A stretch of DNA of 23,590 bases from the NCBI GenBank assembly GCA_002347125.1, contig DDXG01000186.1:1-23590 (forward strand), in the 5' to 3' direction. Position numbers and translations under genes: made by a program. Positions 1 to 6,813 of this stretch are shown piece after piece; the first letter of the stretch is position 1, and each line of letters starts with the position of its first letter. The notes under the pieces are model-generated. The model worked only from the letters and a program-made list of their open reading frames with translations, was not told the origin of the DNA and made no database searches. The stretch comes from Phycisphaerales bacterium UBA2266. GTDB taxonomy: Bacteria; Planctomycetota; Phycisphaerae; Sedimentisphaerales; Anaerobacaceae.

Positions 1-492
1 ATCATCGCCATGCTGAAACGGTCCAGAGCGGACCGCATCACAACAGTCCTGGGCCACGAAGCCGGCAGAATTCAGGCCGGGGCAGACCTCTCGGCGATCC
101 GCGTCGTCATCAACGAACAATACGAACTCGGCCAGCTTTCAAGCCTCCAGGCGGCCCTTCGTAGCGTGCCGGACGATACCGACGCCATCCTCATGTGCCT
201 GGTGGACCAGCCCTTCGTCAAGACCGAGACCGTAGACAGCCTGATCGCCGCCTTCCGCCGAACCTCCGCCCCCATCGTCCTGCCGACATACAAAGGCAAA
301 CGCGGCCACCCCGTCCTCTTCGCCCGGCCCCTCTTCGAAGAACTCCTGGCCGCCCCCCTGGACATAGGCGCCCGCCACGTCGTTCGCACACACAGCGAGT
401 GCATTCTCGATACTGCAACAAGTGATGCCGGCACGGCGATCACAATTCATACGATGGCCGATTACAGAAGACATTTCGGTGCAGGCGTATGA
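1..492 (+). CDS. MocA/MobA-like molybdenum cofactor nucleotidyltransferase (5' end outside window)
   Basis: The reading frame is open from base 1 and stops with TGA at 490-492, so the gene is truncated by the window edge; the ATG at 10 is probably an internal Met. The visible ~160 residues match the C-terminal two thirds of NTP_transf_3 enzymes that attach a nucleotide to molybdopterin. There is an N-x-x-Y-x-x-G-Q-x-S-S-L motif, a metal-binding 'VDQPFV' segment, a 'GKRGHPVLF' loop and the downstream 'GAR..V' segment. The N-terminal G-x-x-x-R-M-G nucleotide-binding loop would lie upstream of base 1. MocA-type members make molybdopterin cytosine dinucleotide, the cofactor of xanthine-dehydrogenase-family hydroxylases, and such an enzyme is encoded at 2311-5024. 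I infer that this protein serves it. A MobA (GTP-using) or other sugar-nucleotide role is less likely but not excluded without the N-terminus. Confidence 0.82.
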   Translation: MIAMLKRSRADRITTVLGHEAGRIQAGADLSAIRVVINEQYELGQLSSLQAALRSVPDDTDAILMCLVDQPFVKTETVDSLIAAFRRTSAPIVLPTYKGKRGHPVLFARPLFEELLAAPLDIGARHVVRTHSECILDTATSDAGTAITIHTMADYRRHFGAGV

Positions 493-521
493 TACACCGT
501 GAAGCGAAATCGGGGCCGCAC

Positions 522-1922
522 TCACGAGACCCATTCGTGGATGTAGAATATGAACCGGCCGAGCACGTTTCGGTAGATGATTACCCGGTACCCCTGGGCC
601 GCAAGGGAACCGTGGTAGTAGTTGAAGTGCAGACCAGGTGAACCGGTGCCATCAGTCACATCCTGCCCGGTGAATTGGATGAAGGCCTTCCCCCTGAAGT
701 CGAACCCGACTTTGGCGTCCTCAGGGGCACACGCTTTCAATCCCAAACGCTCATAGATTGCCGTGTCAACATCGATGTCGTTTTCGTAGTACAGCTTCTT
801 GTACTCGTTGTACCAGTCAGAGTCATACAGCGGAATGTATCCACGATTAAGAACCACCACTCTACGGCCGCTGAGAAGGGCTTTGATGGAATACTCAACC
901 ACATTCTCTCTGTCCTTGTGTCGTACGGGAAGTGGGGCCAGTGCAAGGAGGAAGATGACAACAACAATGGGGATCAGCTTCTTTCTTCTCATTCTGACCA
1001 AGCAGACCGAAATGCCTATCAGCATGCCCGGGTACAACAGGCACAAAGCCGGTAGTGCCAGATTGCGCAGGGTATTGTGTGTCTCAACGTCGCACTCGAT
1101 CCCAACATTCGGATTCTTGCTAATGATCTGAGGCAGGTATGTGCTGTACGCGTATGGATTGAGGGGATTCCGACGCAAGTCCAGCACGTCCAGCCCCTCT
1201 AATCGTGTCAAGGCCGAAATGTCCTCGACCTCGTTGCCGGACAGATCGAGGTATGACAGGCCCGGTAGTGTTGAGATGGCTGAGACATCACGTATTTCAT
1301 TGTCCTCAAGGTTCAGATGCCGGAGCCCCACCATGGAGCCCACGGCCAAGACGTCATGGATACCACATGACACTAATTCAACGTATTCAAGATCCTGGAG
1401 GTGGGCCAACGGAGCGATGCTATCGACTTCAACGCCGTTGATGGTCAGATGCTTGAGCGACGCCATATGCGACAGCGGGGACACATCGATCGTCGCGTCG
1501 TTCTCCTGTTCGATGATCGCGAGAACCTCCAAGTGACTCAAGCCAGCCAGCGGGGTCACGTCCTCTATACAGTCAAGGGTGTTTAGCAGCATCAGGTGTG
1601 TCAGGTACTTTAGACTGGAAAGATCGGGGAGCGCAACGGGGCTCTCGACAGGAAACGCGCTGGGTTCAGATTCATGAGCATCACGTAATGTCGCATCGGA
1701 TTCCCTCAGATTCCCCCAAATGTCCAGTATCTTGACATGTCTCAGCGTCTGCAAACGCTCCGGTGTAAGATCTCTCACGTCAACATATGCGAAGGTCTCG
1801 ACGTCTGAGCCATCATTCAGAGGACCATTGGGATCGTCGGCCCGCACCGGCAGTGGCTGAGAGAGTATGTGGATGAGCACCAAAGCCGCAATAGAACCGA
1901 AACTGCGTATTCCCGGCGTCAT
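522..1922 (-). CDS. Exported leucine-rich-repeat protein with two transmembrane helices
   Basis: The protein is 466 aa. The start at 1922 is chosen because AGGGAGG lies 7 nt upstream (1930-1936) and the next residues form a signal peptide (hydrophobic 8-22, then P-V-R-A-D-D). The frame stays open to 2060 but that extension runs through a decayed toxin-antitoxin remnant. Residues about 50-255 contain SDS22/internalin-like repeats of roughly 22 residues (L-x-x-L-x-L-x-x-N-x-I/V-x-D-I/V-S-x-L), clearest at 195-250. Two hydrophobic helices follow at about 289-310 and 315-331, separated by basic residues (RMRRKK), then a 135-residue C-terminal region I do not recognise. The repeats probably face the periplasm and bind a protein or glycan partner, but no partner is visible. 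It is convergent with the MocA-like gene and has no clear functional link to its neighbours. Confidence 0.78.
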   Translation of the reverse strand: MTPGIRSFGSIAALVLIHILSQPLPVRADDPNGPLNDGSDVETFAYVDVRDLTPERLQTLRHVKILDIWGNLRESDATLRDAHESEPSAFPVESPVALPDLSSLKYLTHLMLLNTLDCIEDVTPLAGLSHLEVLAIIEQENDATIDVSPLSHMASLKHLTINGVEVDSIAPLAHLQDLEYVELVSCGIHDVLAVGSMVGLRHLNLEDNEIRDVSAISTLPGLSYLDLSGNEVEDISALTRLEGLDVLDLRRNPLNPYAYSTYLPQIISKNPNVGIECDVETHNTLRNLALPALCLLYPGMLIGISVCLVRMRRKKLIPIVVVIFLLALAPLPVRHKDRENVVEYSIKALLSGRRVVVLNRGYIPLYDSDWYNEYKKLYYENDIDVDTAIYERLGLKACAPEDAKVGFDFRGKAFIQFTGQDVTDGTGSPGLHFNYYHGSLAAQGYRVIIYRNVLGRFIFYIHEWVS

Positions 1923-1939
1923 ACAAATGCCTCCCTTGG

Positions 1940-2015
1940 TCCAGATCGCCTGAGCCATTTGTAGGCCTGTCCTCAACTTCCTGATGTACCAGCGTCCTGC
2001 TATCTTCAACGTCCG
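1940..2015 (-). pseudogene. Decayed fragment of a toxin-antitoxin pair (antitoxin 3' end / toxin 5' start)
   Basis: This stretch aligns with the antitoxin/toxin junction of the intact pair at 6211-6680 (6492-6564). The first block matches at 18 of 20 positions, followed by a shared 11-base block TCCTCAACTTC and weaker similarity beyond. A one-base length difference near 1961-1963 shifts the antitoxin frame. Read on the minus strand it still spells parts of the antitoxin tail (EVEDR) and the toxin start (MAQ-IW). Similarity ends where the ribosome binding site of the leucine-rich-repeat gene begins. Confidence 0.6.
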
Positions 2016-2220
2016 CTTACCGCCAAAGGTATCGCCTTTTCCGCTCGGACATGCGAGCAACGATGAACTTCATAGAGCATTCTCCATCGATTCAAGCCGC
2101 CGCCACGAGTGGCTGCGCTGCCCACACCTGGATGATACAACATTGCGCCCCGGAAGGTCAAGGCCAAGTCCTTGGCCCGCGGCGGCAGCTTCTCGCGGTG
2201 GCAGGCCGAGAGTCTGGCTC

Positions 2221-2250
2221 TTGACGGCCGGCAGGCGGGGTTCGTATAGT
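2221..2250 (+). promoter_or_regulatory. Sigma70-like promoter of the molybdenum hydroxylase operon
   Basis: TTGACG (2221-2226) and TATAGT (2245-2250) are separated by 18 bp, each matching the sigma70 consensus at five of six positions. Transcription would begin near 2257, leaving a leader of about 54 nt before the ATG at 2311. Confidence 0.6.
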
Positions 2251-2310
2251 GGCCTTGAATCGCCCGTCTTTCGGCCGCCGGAATCAGCCAAGATGATGAG
2301 GAGTCGTGCT

Positions 2311-2790
2311 ATGTCGGTAACAGTTACATTTACGGTCAACGGGCAATCGCGGACGGTTACGACGGAACCGGACCGGCCGCTGCTGGAGGTCCTGCGGGAG
2401 GACCTGCACATCACGGGGCCCAAGTATGCCTGCGGGGAGGGCCAGTGCGGGGCCTGTACGGTGCTCGTCGACGGCAAACGCACCCTCTCGTGCGTAACCC
2501 CCGTCTCGGCCGTCGAGGGCAAGTCGATAACCACCATCGAGGGCCTGGCCCAGGGCGACAAGCTCCATCCCGTGCAGCAGGCATTCCTGGATGAGGGGGC
2601 CGTGCAGTGCGGCTATTGCACGCCCGGCATGGTGCTCACGGCCGTGGCACTGCTGGACAAGACGCCAAACCCGACGGATGAGCAGATCACCGAAGGCATG
2701 AACGGCAATATCTGCCGGTGCTGCGGGTATACGAAGATTCACGCGGCGGTCCGAAGGGCCGCGAGCCGGATGCAGGAGGCCTCGAAATGA
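2311..2790 (+). CDS. Two-[2Fe-2S] small subunit of a xanthine dehydrogenase-family molybdenum hydroxylase
   Basis: The protein is 159 aa, the normal length for CoxS/IorA-type subunits. The start at 2311 has GAGGAG 7 nt upstream; the frame stays open further upstream but that part has no family similarity. A plant-ferredoxin-like N-terminal domain carries C41-x4-C46-x2-C49-x11-C61, and the C-terminal [2Fe-2S] domain carries C100-x2-C103 and C135-x-C137. Gln99, just before the second motif, is the position that contacts the dinucleotide cofactor in this family. The subunit passes electrons from the molybdenum site in the large subunit to an outside acceptor. The gene overlaps the large-subunit gene by an ATGA, so the two are translationally coupled. 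No FAD subunit gene is present, which fits the two-subunit isoquinoline oxidoreductase/aldehyde dehydrogenase type. Confidence 0.94.
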   Translation: MSVTVTFTVNGQSRTVTTEPDRPLLEVLREDLHITGPKYACGEGQCGACTVLVDGKRTLSCVTPVSAVEGKSITTIEGLAQGDKLHPVQQAFLDEGAVQCGYCTPGMVLTAVALLDKTPNPTDEQITEGMNGNICRCCGYTKIHAAVRRAASRMQEASK

Positions 2791-5024
2791 ACCAGCCGAT
2801 CCCGATAGAAGAGGAGATTCAGCCGGCAAGCTACGATCCGCCTGCCATTCCCGCGACCCCTGTCATTCCCGCGAAGGCGGGAATCCGCAGTCCCGGCCCA
2901 TCCCTTGCCTGCGGCAAGGAATGCCACGGCGACTCTTCGTCTCCACCCGAGTCGCTCTTTCAGGTGGAGTTGTCGCGGCGAGGCTTCGTGAAGCTGCTGG
3001 GTTCGGGCCTGCTGATTACGGTCGTGCCGCAATCGGCGCAGGCGCGTCGGACCGGCGGCGGAGGCGGTCGCTCGAACCCTGTCGCGGCGCGCGTACACAT
3101 CGCCGCCGATGGGACGATTACGGCCATGACCGGCAAGGTCGAGGAAGGCCAGGGCGCAAGGGCACAGATCACGCAGGCCGCCGCCGAGGAACTGTGCGTG
3201 CGGGCCGACAACGTACACTTGGTGATGTCCGATACCGCCCTGGTCCCGGACGACGGAATCACCGCGGGCAGCCGCACGACACCATCGACGATTCCCGCCG
3301 TCAGGCAGGGCGCCGCCACGGCCCGGCGCCTGCTCCAGACACTGGCGGCCCGCCGATGGGAGGTCGAGCCGGACTCGCTGCAGATCGAGAACGGGGTCAT
3401 CGCTCACCCATCGACCGGCCGGACCATGACCTACACCCAGCTCGCCGAATCGACCGACATTGACCAGGCATTCGCCGCGGCGGTCGATCCCGGGATTACG
3501 CTTCGCCCCGTCAGCCGGTGGAAGGTCATGGGCGCATCCTACCCCCGGCCGAACGTGCGCGATATCGTCACCGGGGCGCATCGGTATCCATCCGACGTCA
3601 TCCGGCCGAACATGCTCTTCGGCAAGGTCCTGCGCCCGCCCGCCTATGGAGCGACCCTCGAATCCATCGACCTGTCGCTGGCCGAGGCGATGGAGGGCGT
3701 CATCGTGCATCGCGACAGAGACTTCGTCGGCTGCGCAGCGCCAACCAGCCAACAGGCCGCCCGCGCCGTCGAGGCCATCGCCAGGACGGCAGTGTGGAAA
3801 ACGATACAGCACCCATCGAGCAAGGACATCTCCAAGTATCTCAAGGACAACTCCCGCGATTCGCGGCGGGCCGTCGATACCTCTGCCGCAAAGACGCTCA
3901 GCGCCACCTATGAACTGGCCTACATTCAGCACACGCCGATGGAGCCCCGTGCCGCAACCGCCGAGTGGAACGGCGACAAGTTGACGGCATGGGCGGCGTC
4001 GGACTATCCGCAGCGGGCCCAGGGGGATTTGGCCCGGACATTTGGCCTGCCCCAGGGCAACGTACATGTGATTGTGCCGGATATGGGTGGCGGTTTCGGC
4101 GGCAAGCATAGTGCCGAGGCGGCCGAGGAGGCGGCCCGCCTGGCCAAAGCCGCCGGCCGACCCGTGGCGGTGCACTGGACGCGGGCCGAAGAATTCACAT
4201 GGGCGTACTTCCGCCCTGCGGCCGTCATCGAAATAACCGCCGGCCTCGACGATAAGGGCACGATTACCGCGTGGGATTTCGCCAATATCAACGCCGGCGG
4301 CGCCGCCATCGACACCCCCTACCGTATCGCCAACAAGAGCTGTCGGTCGGTGGGTTCGCGGTCGCCTCTGCGCCAGGGGGCATATCGCTGCCTGGCCGCG
4401 ACGGGCAACAACTTCGCCAGGGAGTCGTTCATGGATGAACTGGCCGCGGCCGTCGGCGCCGATCCGCTGGAGTTCCGCCTGGCGCATCTGGACGATCCTC
4501 GTATCAGGGCCGTCCTGGAGAAGGCGGCCACCGAATTCGGCTGGAAGGAACGGCCCAAACGGAAGCTGCCGCCGAACCGAGGCATCGGCCTGGCCTGCGG
4601 CACGGAGAAGGGCTCGGTGGTCGCAGCCTGCGCTGAGGTCGAGGTTGACCGCGTGCGCGGGGCGATTCGCGTGCTGCACGTCTGCGAGGCCTTCGAGCCC
4701 GGCCCCGTGCAGAATCCGGCGAACCTGACCTCTCAGGTCCAGGGCTGCATCGTCATGGGCCTGGGCGGGGCGCTTCGCGAGGCAATGGAATTCGAGGACG
4801 GCAAGATACTCAACGCGAGCTTCAGCGGCTATCGCGTTCCTCGTTTCGCCGACACGCCGAAGATCGACGTCCACCTGATCAGCAAGAGCGACATCCCCTC
4901 GGTCGGCGGCGGTGAGACGCCGATCATCGCCATCGCCCCGGCCGTCGGTAACGCGGTCTTTCAAGCGACCGGCATACGCCTTCGGTCCATGCCGATGAAG
5001 GCCGGGCTGCTTAAGAACGCCTGA
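2787..5024 (+). CDS. Tat-type molybdopterin-binding large subunit (IorB/aldehyde oxidase family)
   Basis: The protein is 745 aa. The start at 2787 overlaps the small-subunit stop (ATGA) and has GGAGG at 2775-2779. A twin-arginine motif, S-R-R-G-F-V-K (63-69), is followed by a hydrophobic stretch, as in periplasmic IorB-like subunits. Family landmarks are R-P-N-M-L-F-G-K-V-L-R-P-P, H-T-P-M-E-P, the cofactor loop G-G-G-F-G-G (434-439), and a C-terminal G-G-G-E whose Glu710 would be the catalytic base. The substrate cannot be read; a hydroxylated heterocycle or aldehyde is likely. The n-region before the twin arginines is unusually long (62 aa) because a palindromic repeat sits inside it, encoding VIPAKAGI at 26-33. 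An amidohydrolase follows 20 bp downstream. The family assignment is firm, the substrate unknown. Confidence 0.9.
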   Translation: MNQPIPIEEEIQPASYDPPAIPATPVIPAKAGIRSPGPSLACGKECHGDSSSPPESLFQVELSRRGFVKLLGSGLLITVVPQSAQARRTGGGGGRSNPVAARVHIAADGTITAMTGKVEEGQGARAQITQAAAEELCVRADNVHLVMSDTALVPDDGITAGSRTTPSTIPAVRQGAATARRLLQTLAARRWEVEPDSLQIENGVIAHPSTGRTMTYTQLAESTDIDQAFAAAVDPGITLRPVSRWKVMGASYPRPNVRDIVTGAHRYPSDVIRPNMLFGKVLRPPAYGATLESIDLSLAEAMEGVIVHRDRDFVGCAAPTSQQAARAVEAIARTAVWKTIQHPSSKDISKYLKDNSRDSRRAVDTSAAKTLSATYELAYIQHTPMEPRAATAEWNGDKLTAWAASDYPQRAQGDLARTFGLPQGNVHVIVPDMGGGFGGKHSAEAAEEAARLAKAAGRPVAVHWTRAEEFTWAYFRPAAVIEITAGLDDKGTITAWDFANINAGGAAIDTPYRIANKSCRSVGSRSPLRQGAYRCLAATGNNFARESFMDELAAAVGADPLEFRLAHLDDPRIRAVLEKAATEFGWKERPKRKLPPNRGIGLACGTEKGSVVAACAEVEVDRVRGAIRVLHVCEAFEPGPVQNPANLTSQVQGCIVMGLGGALREAMEFEDGKILNASFSGYRVPRFADTPKIDVHLISKSDIPSVGGGETPIIAIAPAVGNAVFQATGIRLRSMPMKAGLLKNA
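2846..2923. repeat. Palindromic 'VIPAKAGI' repeat inserted in frame in the large-subunit gene
   Basis: The core inverted repeat is ATTCCCGC (2865-2872), GAAG, GCGGGAAT (2877-2884). A second hairpin is CCTTGCC (2903-2909), TGC, GGCAAGG (2913-2919). The outer ends CATTCC (2846-2851) and GGAATG (2918-2923) are inverted copies. CATTCCCGCGA occurs twice (2846-2856 and 2864-2874). The interval is 78 bp, i.e. 26 codons, so the frame is kept. The core resembles small intergenic palindromes common in many bacterial genomes; the exact borders are inferred. Confidence 0.65.
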
Positions 5025-5044
5025 ACCACTGTAGGAGATTGGTT

Positions 5045-6187
5045 ATGAGATTCGTGGCTATGACTGTGTCGCTGGTCCTGGCTTGTGTGTCAGCCGTGCT
5101 TTCGGCGGATGAAAAGGCCGGTCCGGAGACTCTATTGCTCAAAGACTATCGCCCGCAATCGGTCTACAAAACGGGCGGTACGCAGGTCCAGAAGGCCCGA
5201 TACCCGGCCGTCGACATGCACGCACACGCGTACGCCAGGACCCCGCAGGAACTTCGCCGGTGGGTGGAACTGATGGACGAGGTCGGCATCGGCAAGGCGG
5301 TCATCCTTACGGGCGCCACGGGAAAGCGGTTCGATGATCTATGCACAATGTACTCTCAGTACCCGGATCGCTTCGAGCTATGGTGCGGCCTCGACTACAC
5401 CGGCTACGACAAGCCCGGTTTCGGACCGGCGGCCGTCAAGGAGTTGGAACGCTGCTACGCCGCCGGGGCCCGCGGCGTGGGCGAACTGGGCGACAAGGGC
5501 AAGGGCCTGTTCTACAGCGAACCGACAAAGGCCTGGGGCATGCACCTGGATGACCCCCGTATGGACCCGTTACTGGGGAAATGCGCCGAACTGAAGATGC
5601 CGGTGAACATCCACGTGGCCGACCCCTATTGGATGTACCTGCCGATGGACGCCCGCAACGACGGGCTCATGAATGCCTACAAATGGCGACTGGACAACCA
5701 GCCGGACATCATCGGTCTTGAGGGGATGCTGGAGATACTCGAACGCGCCGTCCGTCGCCATCCGAAAACGACATTTGTCGCCTGCCACTTCGCCAACTGC
5801 TGCTACGACCTCAACCGCCTCGGCCGGATGCTCGATGCGTGCCCGAATCTGTACGCCGACATCTCAGCCCGCTATGCCGAGACGGCCGCCATCCCGCGAT
5901 TCGCCGCCGCGTTCTATGAGAAATACCAGGACCGGCTCGTCTACGGCACGGATATGCACTTCAGCAGGAGCGTGTACGAGGTGACCTTCCGCATTCTGGA
6001 GTCGTCGGATGACCACTTCTATGCGTGGGACCACTTCAGCTACCACTGGCCGCTGTACGGCCTGGGGCTGAGCGACGCCGTCCTTGAGAAGGTGTACCGC
6101 CAGAATGCAATGGGCCTCCTGCAGAGGCAACCTGGGCCCTCTCCGTCACCGGTTCGGTCAGATGTAACGCCCACCTCGGTCAACTGA
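5045..6187 (+). CDS. Exported amidohydrolase 2-family metal-dependent hydrolase
   Basis: The protein is 380 aa. The ATG at 5045 has AGGAG at 5033-5037; a TTG at 5039 is possible but lacks spacing for it. The N-terminus is a signal peptide (hydrophobic 2-18, ending V-L-S-A-D). The TIM-barrel amidohydrolase fold (Amidohydro_2) is indicated by H59-A-H61 after a beta strand, H190 in 'VNIHVADP', H248 in 'FVACHFAN' and D303 in 'LVYGTDMHF', the expected metal and catalytic set. Family members hydrolyse or decarboxylate cyclic or aromatic substrates. It follows the molybdenum hydroxylase after 20 bp and is very likely co-transcribed, so it may act on that enzyme's product. The substrate is not predictable from sequence. 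Confidence 0.88.
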   Translation: MRFVAMTVSLVLACVSAVLSADEKAGPETLLLKDYRPQSVYKTGGTQVQKARYPAVDMHAHAYARTPQELRRWVELMDEVGIGKAVILTGATGKRFDDLCTMYSQYPDRFELWCGLDYTGYDKPGFGPAAVKELERCYAAGARGVGELGDKGKGLFYSEPTKAWGMHLDDPRMDPLLGKCAELKMPVNIHVADPYWMYLPMDARNDGLMNAYKWRLDNQPDIIGLEGMLEILERAVRRHPKTTFVACHFANCCYDLNRLGRMLDACPNLYADISARYAETAAIPRFAAAFYEKYQDRLVYGTDMHFSRSVYEVTFRILESSDDHFYAWDHFSYHWPLYGLGLSDAVLEKVYRQNAMGLLQRQPGPSPSPVRSDVTPTSVN

Positions 6188-6210
6188 GCGAGTAATCCCC
6201 CTCGAAGCCG

Positions 6211-6510
6211 TTACTCCAGCCATTGCGGGTCAAAGAGCCGACGCCCATGAACGACCGCCAGCACGGCCACTGTCTTCTGATCGACAATCTTGTAGAGAAT
6301 CCTATAGCTGAACACTATCAGCTCACGGTACGAATCGTGACATAGTTCAGGTATCATTCTGCCGATTCTTGGATATGTCTTGAGTTGACGCGTCTGCTTG
6401 ATGATGAGTTGGACGAACCGTCGGGCCTGGAAGGCGGAATCCTTATCGATGAACGTCCCTATCTCTTGAATGTGCTCGACGGCCCTCACAGACCAGATCA
6501 CTTGAGCCAT
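6211..6510 (-). CDS. ParE/RelE-type toxin
   Basis: The protein is 99 aa, typical for the ParE/RelE toxin fold. It begins M-A-Q-V-I-W-S-x-x-A, continues with a helical I-x-x-F-I segment, then K-x-x-P-x-I-G-R-M-I-P and the strand pattern Y-R-E-L-I-V-x-x-Y-R-I-L-Y, and ends with a R-R-L-F-D motif. ParE toxins poison gyrase and RelE toxins cut mRNA; this sequence alone does not decide which. Its start codon lies inside the last codons of the upstream antitoxin gene, giving a 13-bp overlap and coupled translation. It is convergent with the amidohydrolase gene, 23 bp away. Confidence 0.88.
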   Translation of the reverse strand: MAQVIWSVRAVEHIQEIGTFIDKDSAFQARRFVQLIIKQTRQLKTYPRIGRMIPELCHDSYRELIVFSYRILYKIVDQKTVAVLAVVHGRRLFDPQWLE

Positions 6511-6680
6511 TTCGCCAGCCTATCCTCAACTTCTTCATGCGTCAAGCTTCTGCCGTCTTCGATGTCTTCTTCCCCCTGCTCGATGCACTGAAGCACGTAC
6601 AGGTGATACTGGATATCTTCAAACGTTGACTCGTCCGGCATGTGGGCAATTAATTCGCATGCCCTTTCTTTCGCGGTCAT
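6498..6680 (-). CDS. Small antitoxin partner of the ParE/RelE toxin
   Basis: The protein is 60 aa and acidic. AGGAG lies 6 nt upstream of the ATG at 6680. The sequence (A-K-E-R-A-C-E-L-I start, a D-I-Q-Y-H-L-Y-V-L segment, then E-E-D-I-E-D-G-R and a conserved tail H-E-E-V-E-D-R-L-A-K-W-L) resembles short antitoxins found directly before RelE/ParE toxins. It has no obvious ribbon-helix-helix or Phd DNA-binding N-terminus, so autorepression cannot be predicted. A frameshifted copy of its 3' end lies at 1940-2015. Confidence 0.82.
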   Translation of the reverse strand: MTAKERACELIAHMPDESTFEDIQYHLYVLQCIEQGEEDIEDGRSLTHEEVEDRLAKWLK

Positions 6681-6715
6681 AAGCAGCTCCTATGTGTTCG
6701 TTCGCAACTATCCAT

Positions 6716-6744
6716 AGGCTACCAGATGAGGCCGCGCCGGTCAA
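6716..6744 (-). promoter_or_regulatory. Possible promoter of the toxin-antitoxin pair
   Basis: On the minus strand TTGACC (6739-6744) and TAGCCT (6716-6721) are 17 bp apart. The -35 box is good, the -10 box weak. An inverted pair CTATG/CATAG lies between it and the antitoxin start and could be an autoregulatory site. Confidence 0.3.
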
Positions 6745-6813
6745 GTACCGGCGAAGCCACAGCCTGGCAGCCATGAATTGCGATTCGTCTCTGCACATGG
6801 GGTATGGCAGGGA

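Larger units (their letters stand above)
1923..2310. other. Divergent intergenic region between LRR gene and molybdenum hydroxylase operon
   Basis: This 388-bp gap holds the toxin-antitoxin remnant on the left and the promoter of the molybdenum hydroxylase operon on the right. Between them is a near-perfect palindrome, GGCCAAG-TC-CTTGGCC (2162-2177), lying 43 bp upstream of the -35 box, which could be an operator. A weak minus-strand promoter for the LRR gene (TTGAAT 2090-2095, TATGAA 2069-2074) has only a 15-bp spacer and is not called. I see no further gene. Confidence 0.5.

Noticed and set aside
2739..4964. Long open frame (741 codons) antisense to the large-subunit gene
   Set aside because: It mirrors codon bias of a GC-rich gene on the other strand and has no recognisable domain. 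The same applies to long antisense frames at 7072-8256, 9950-11371, 11982-13145 and 18361-19638.
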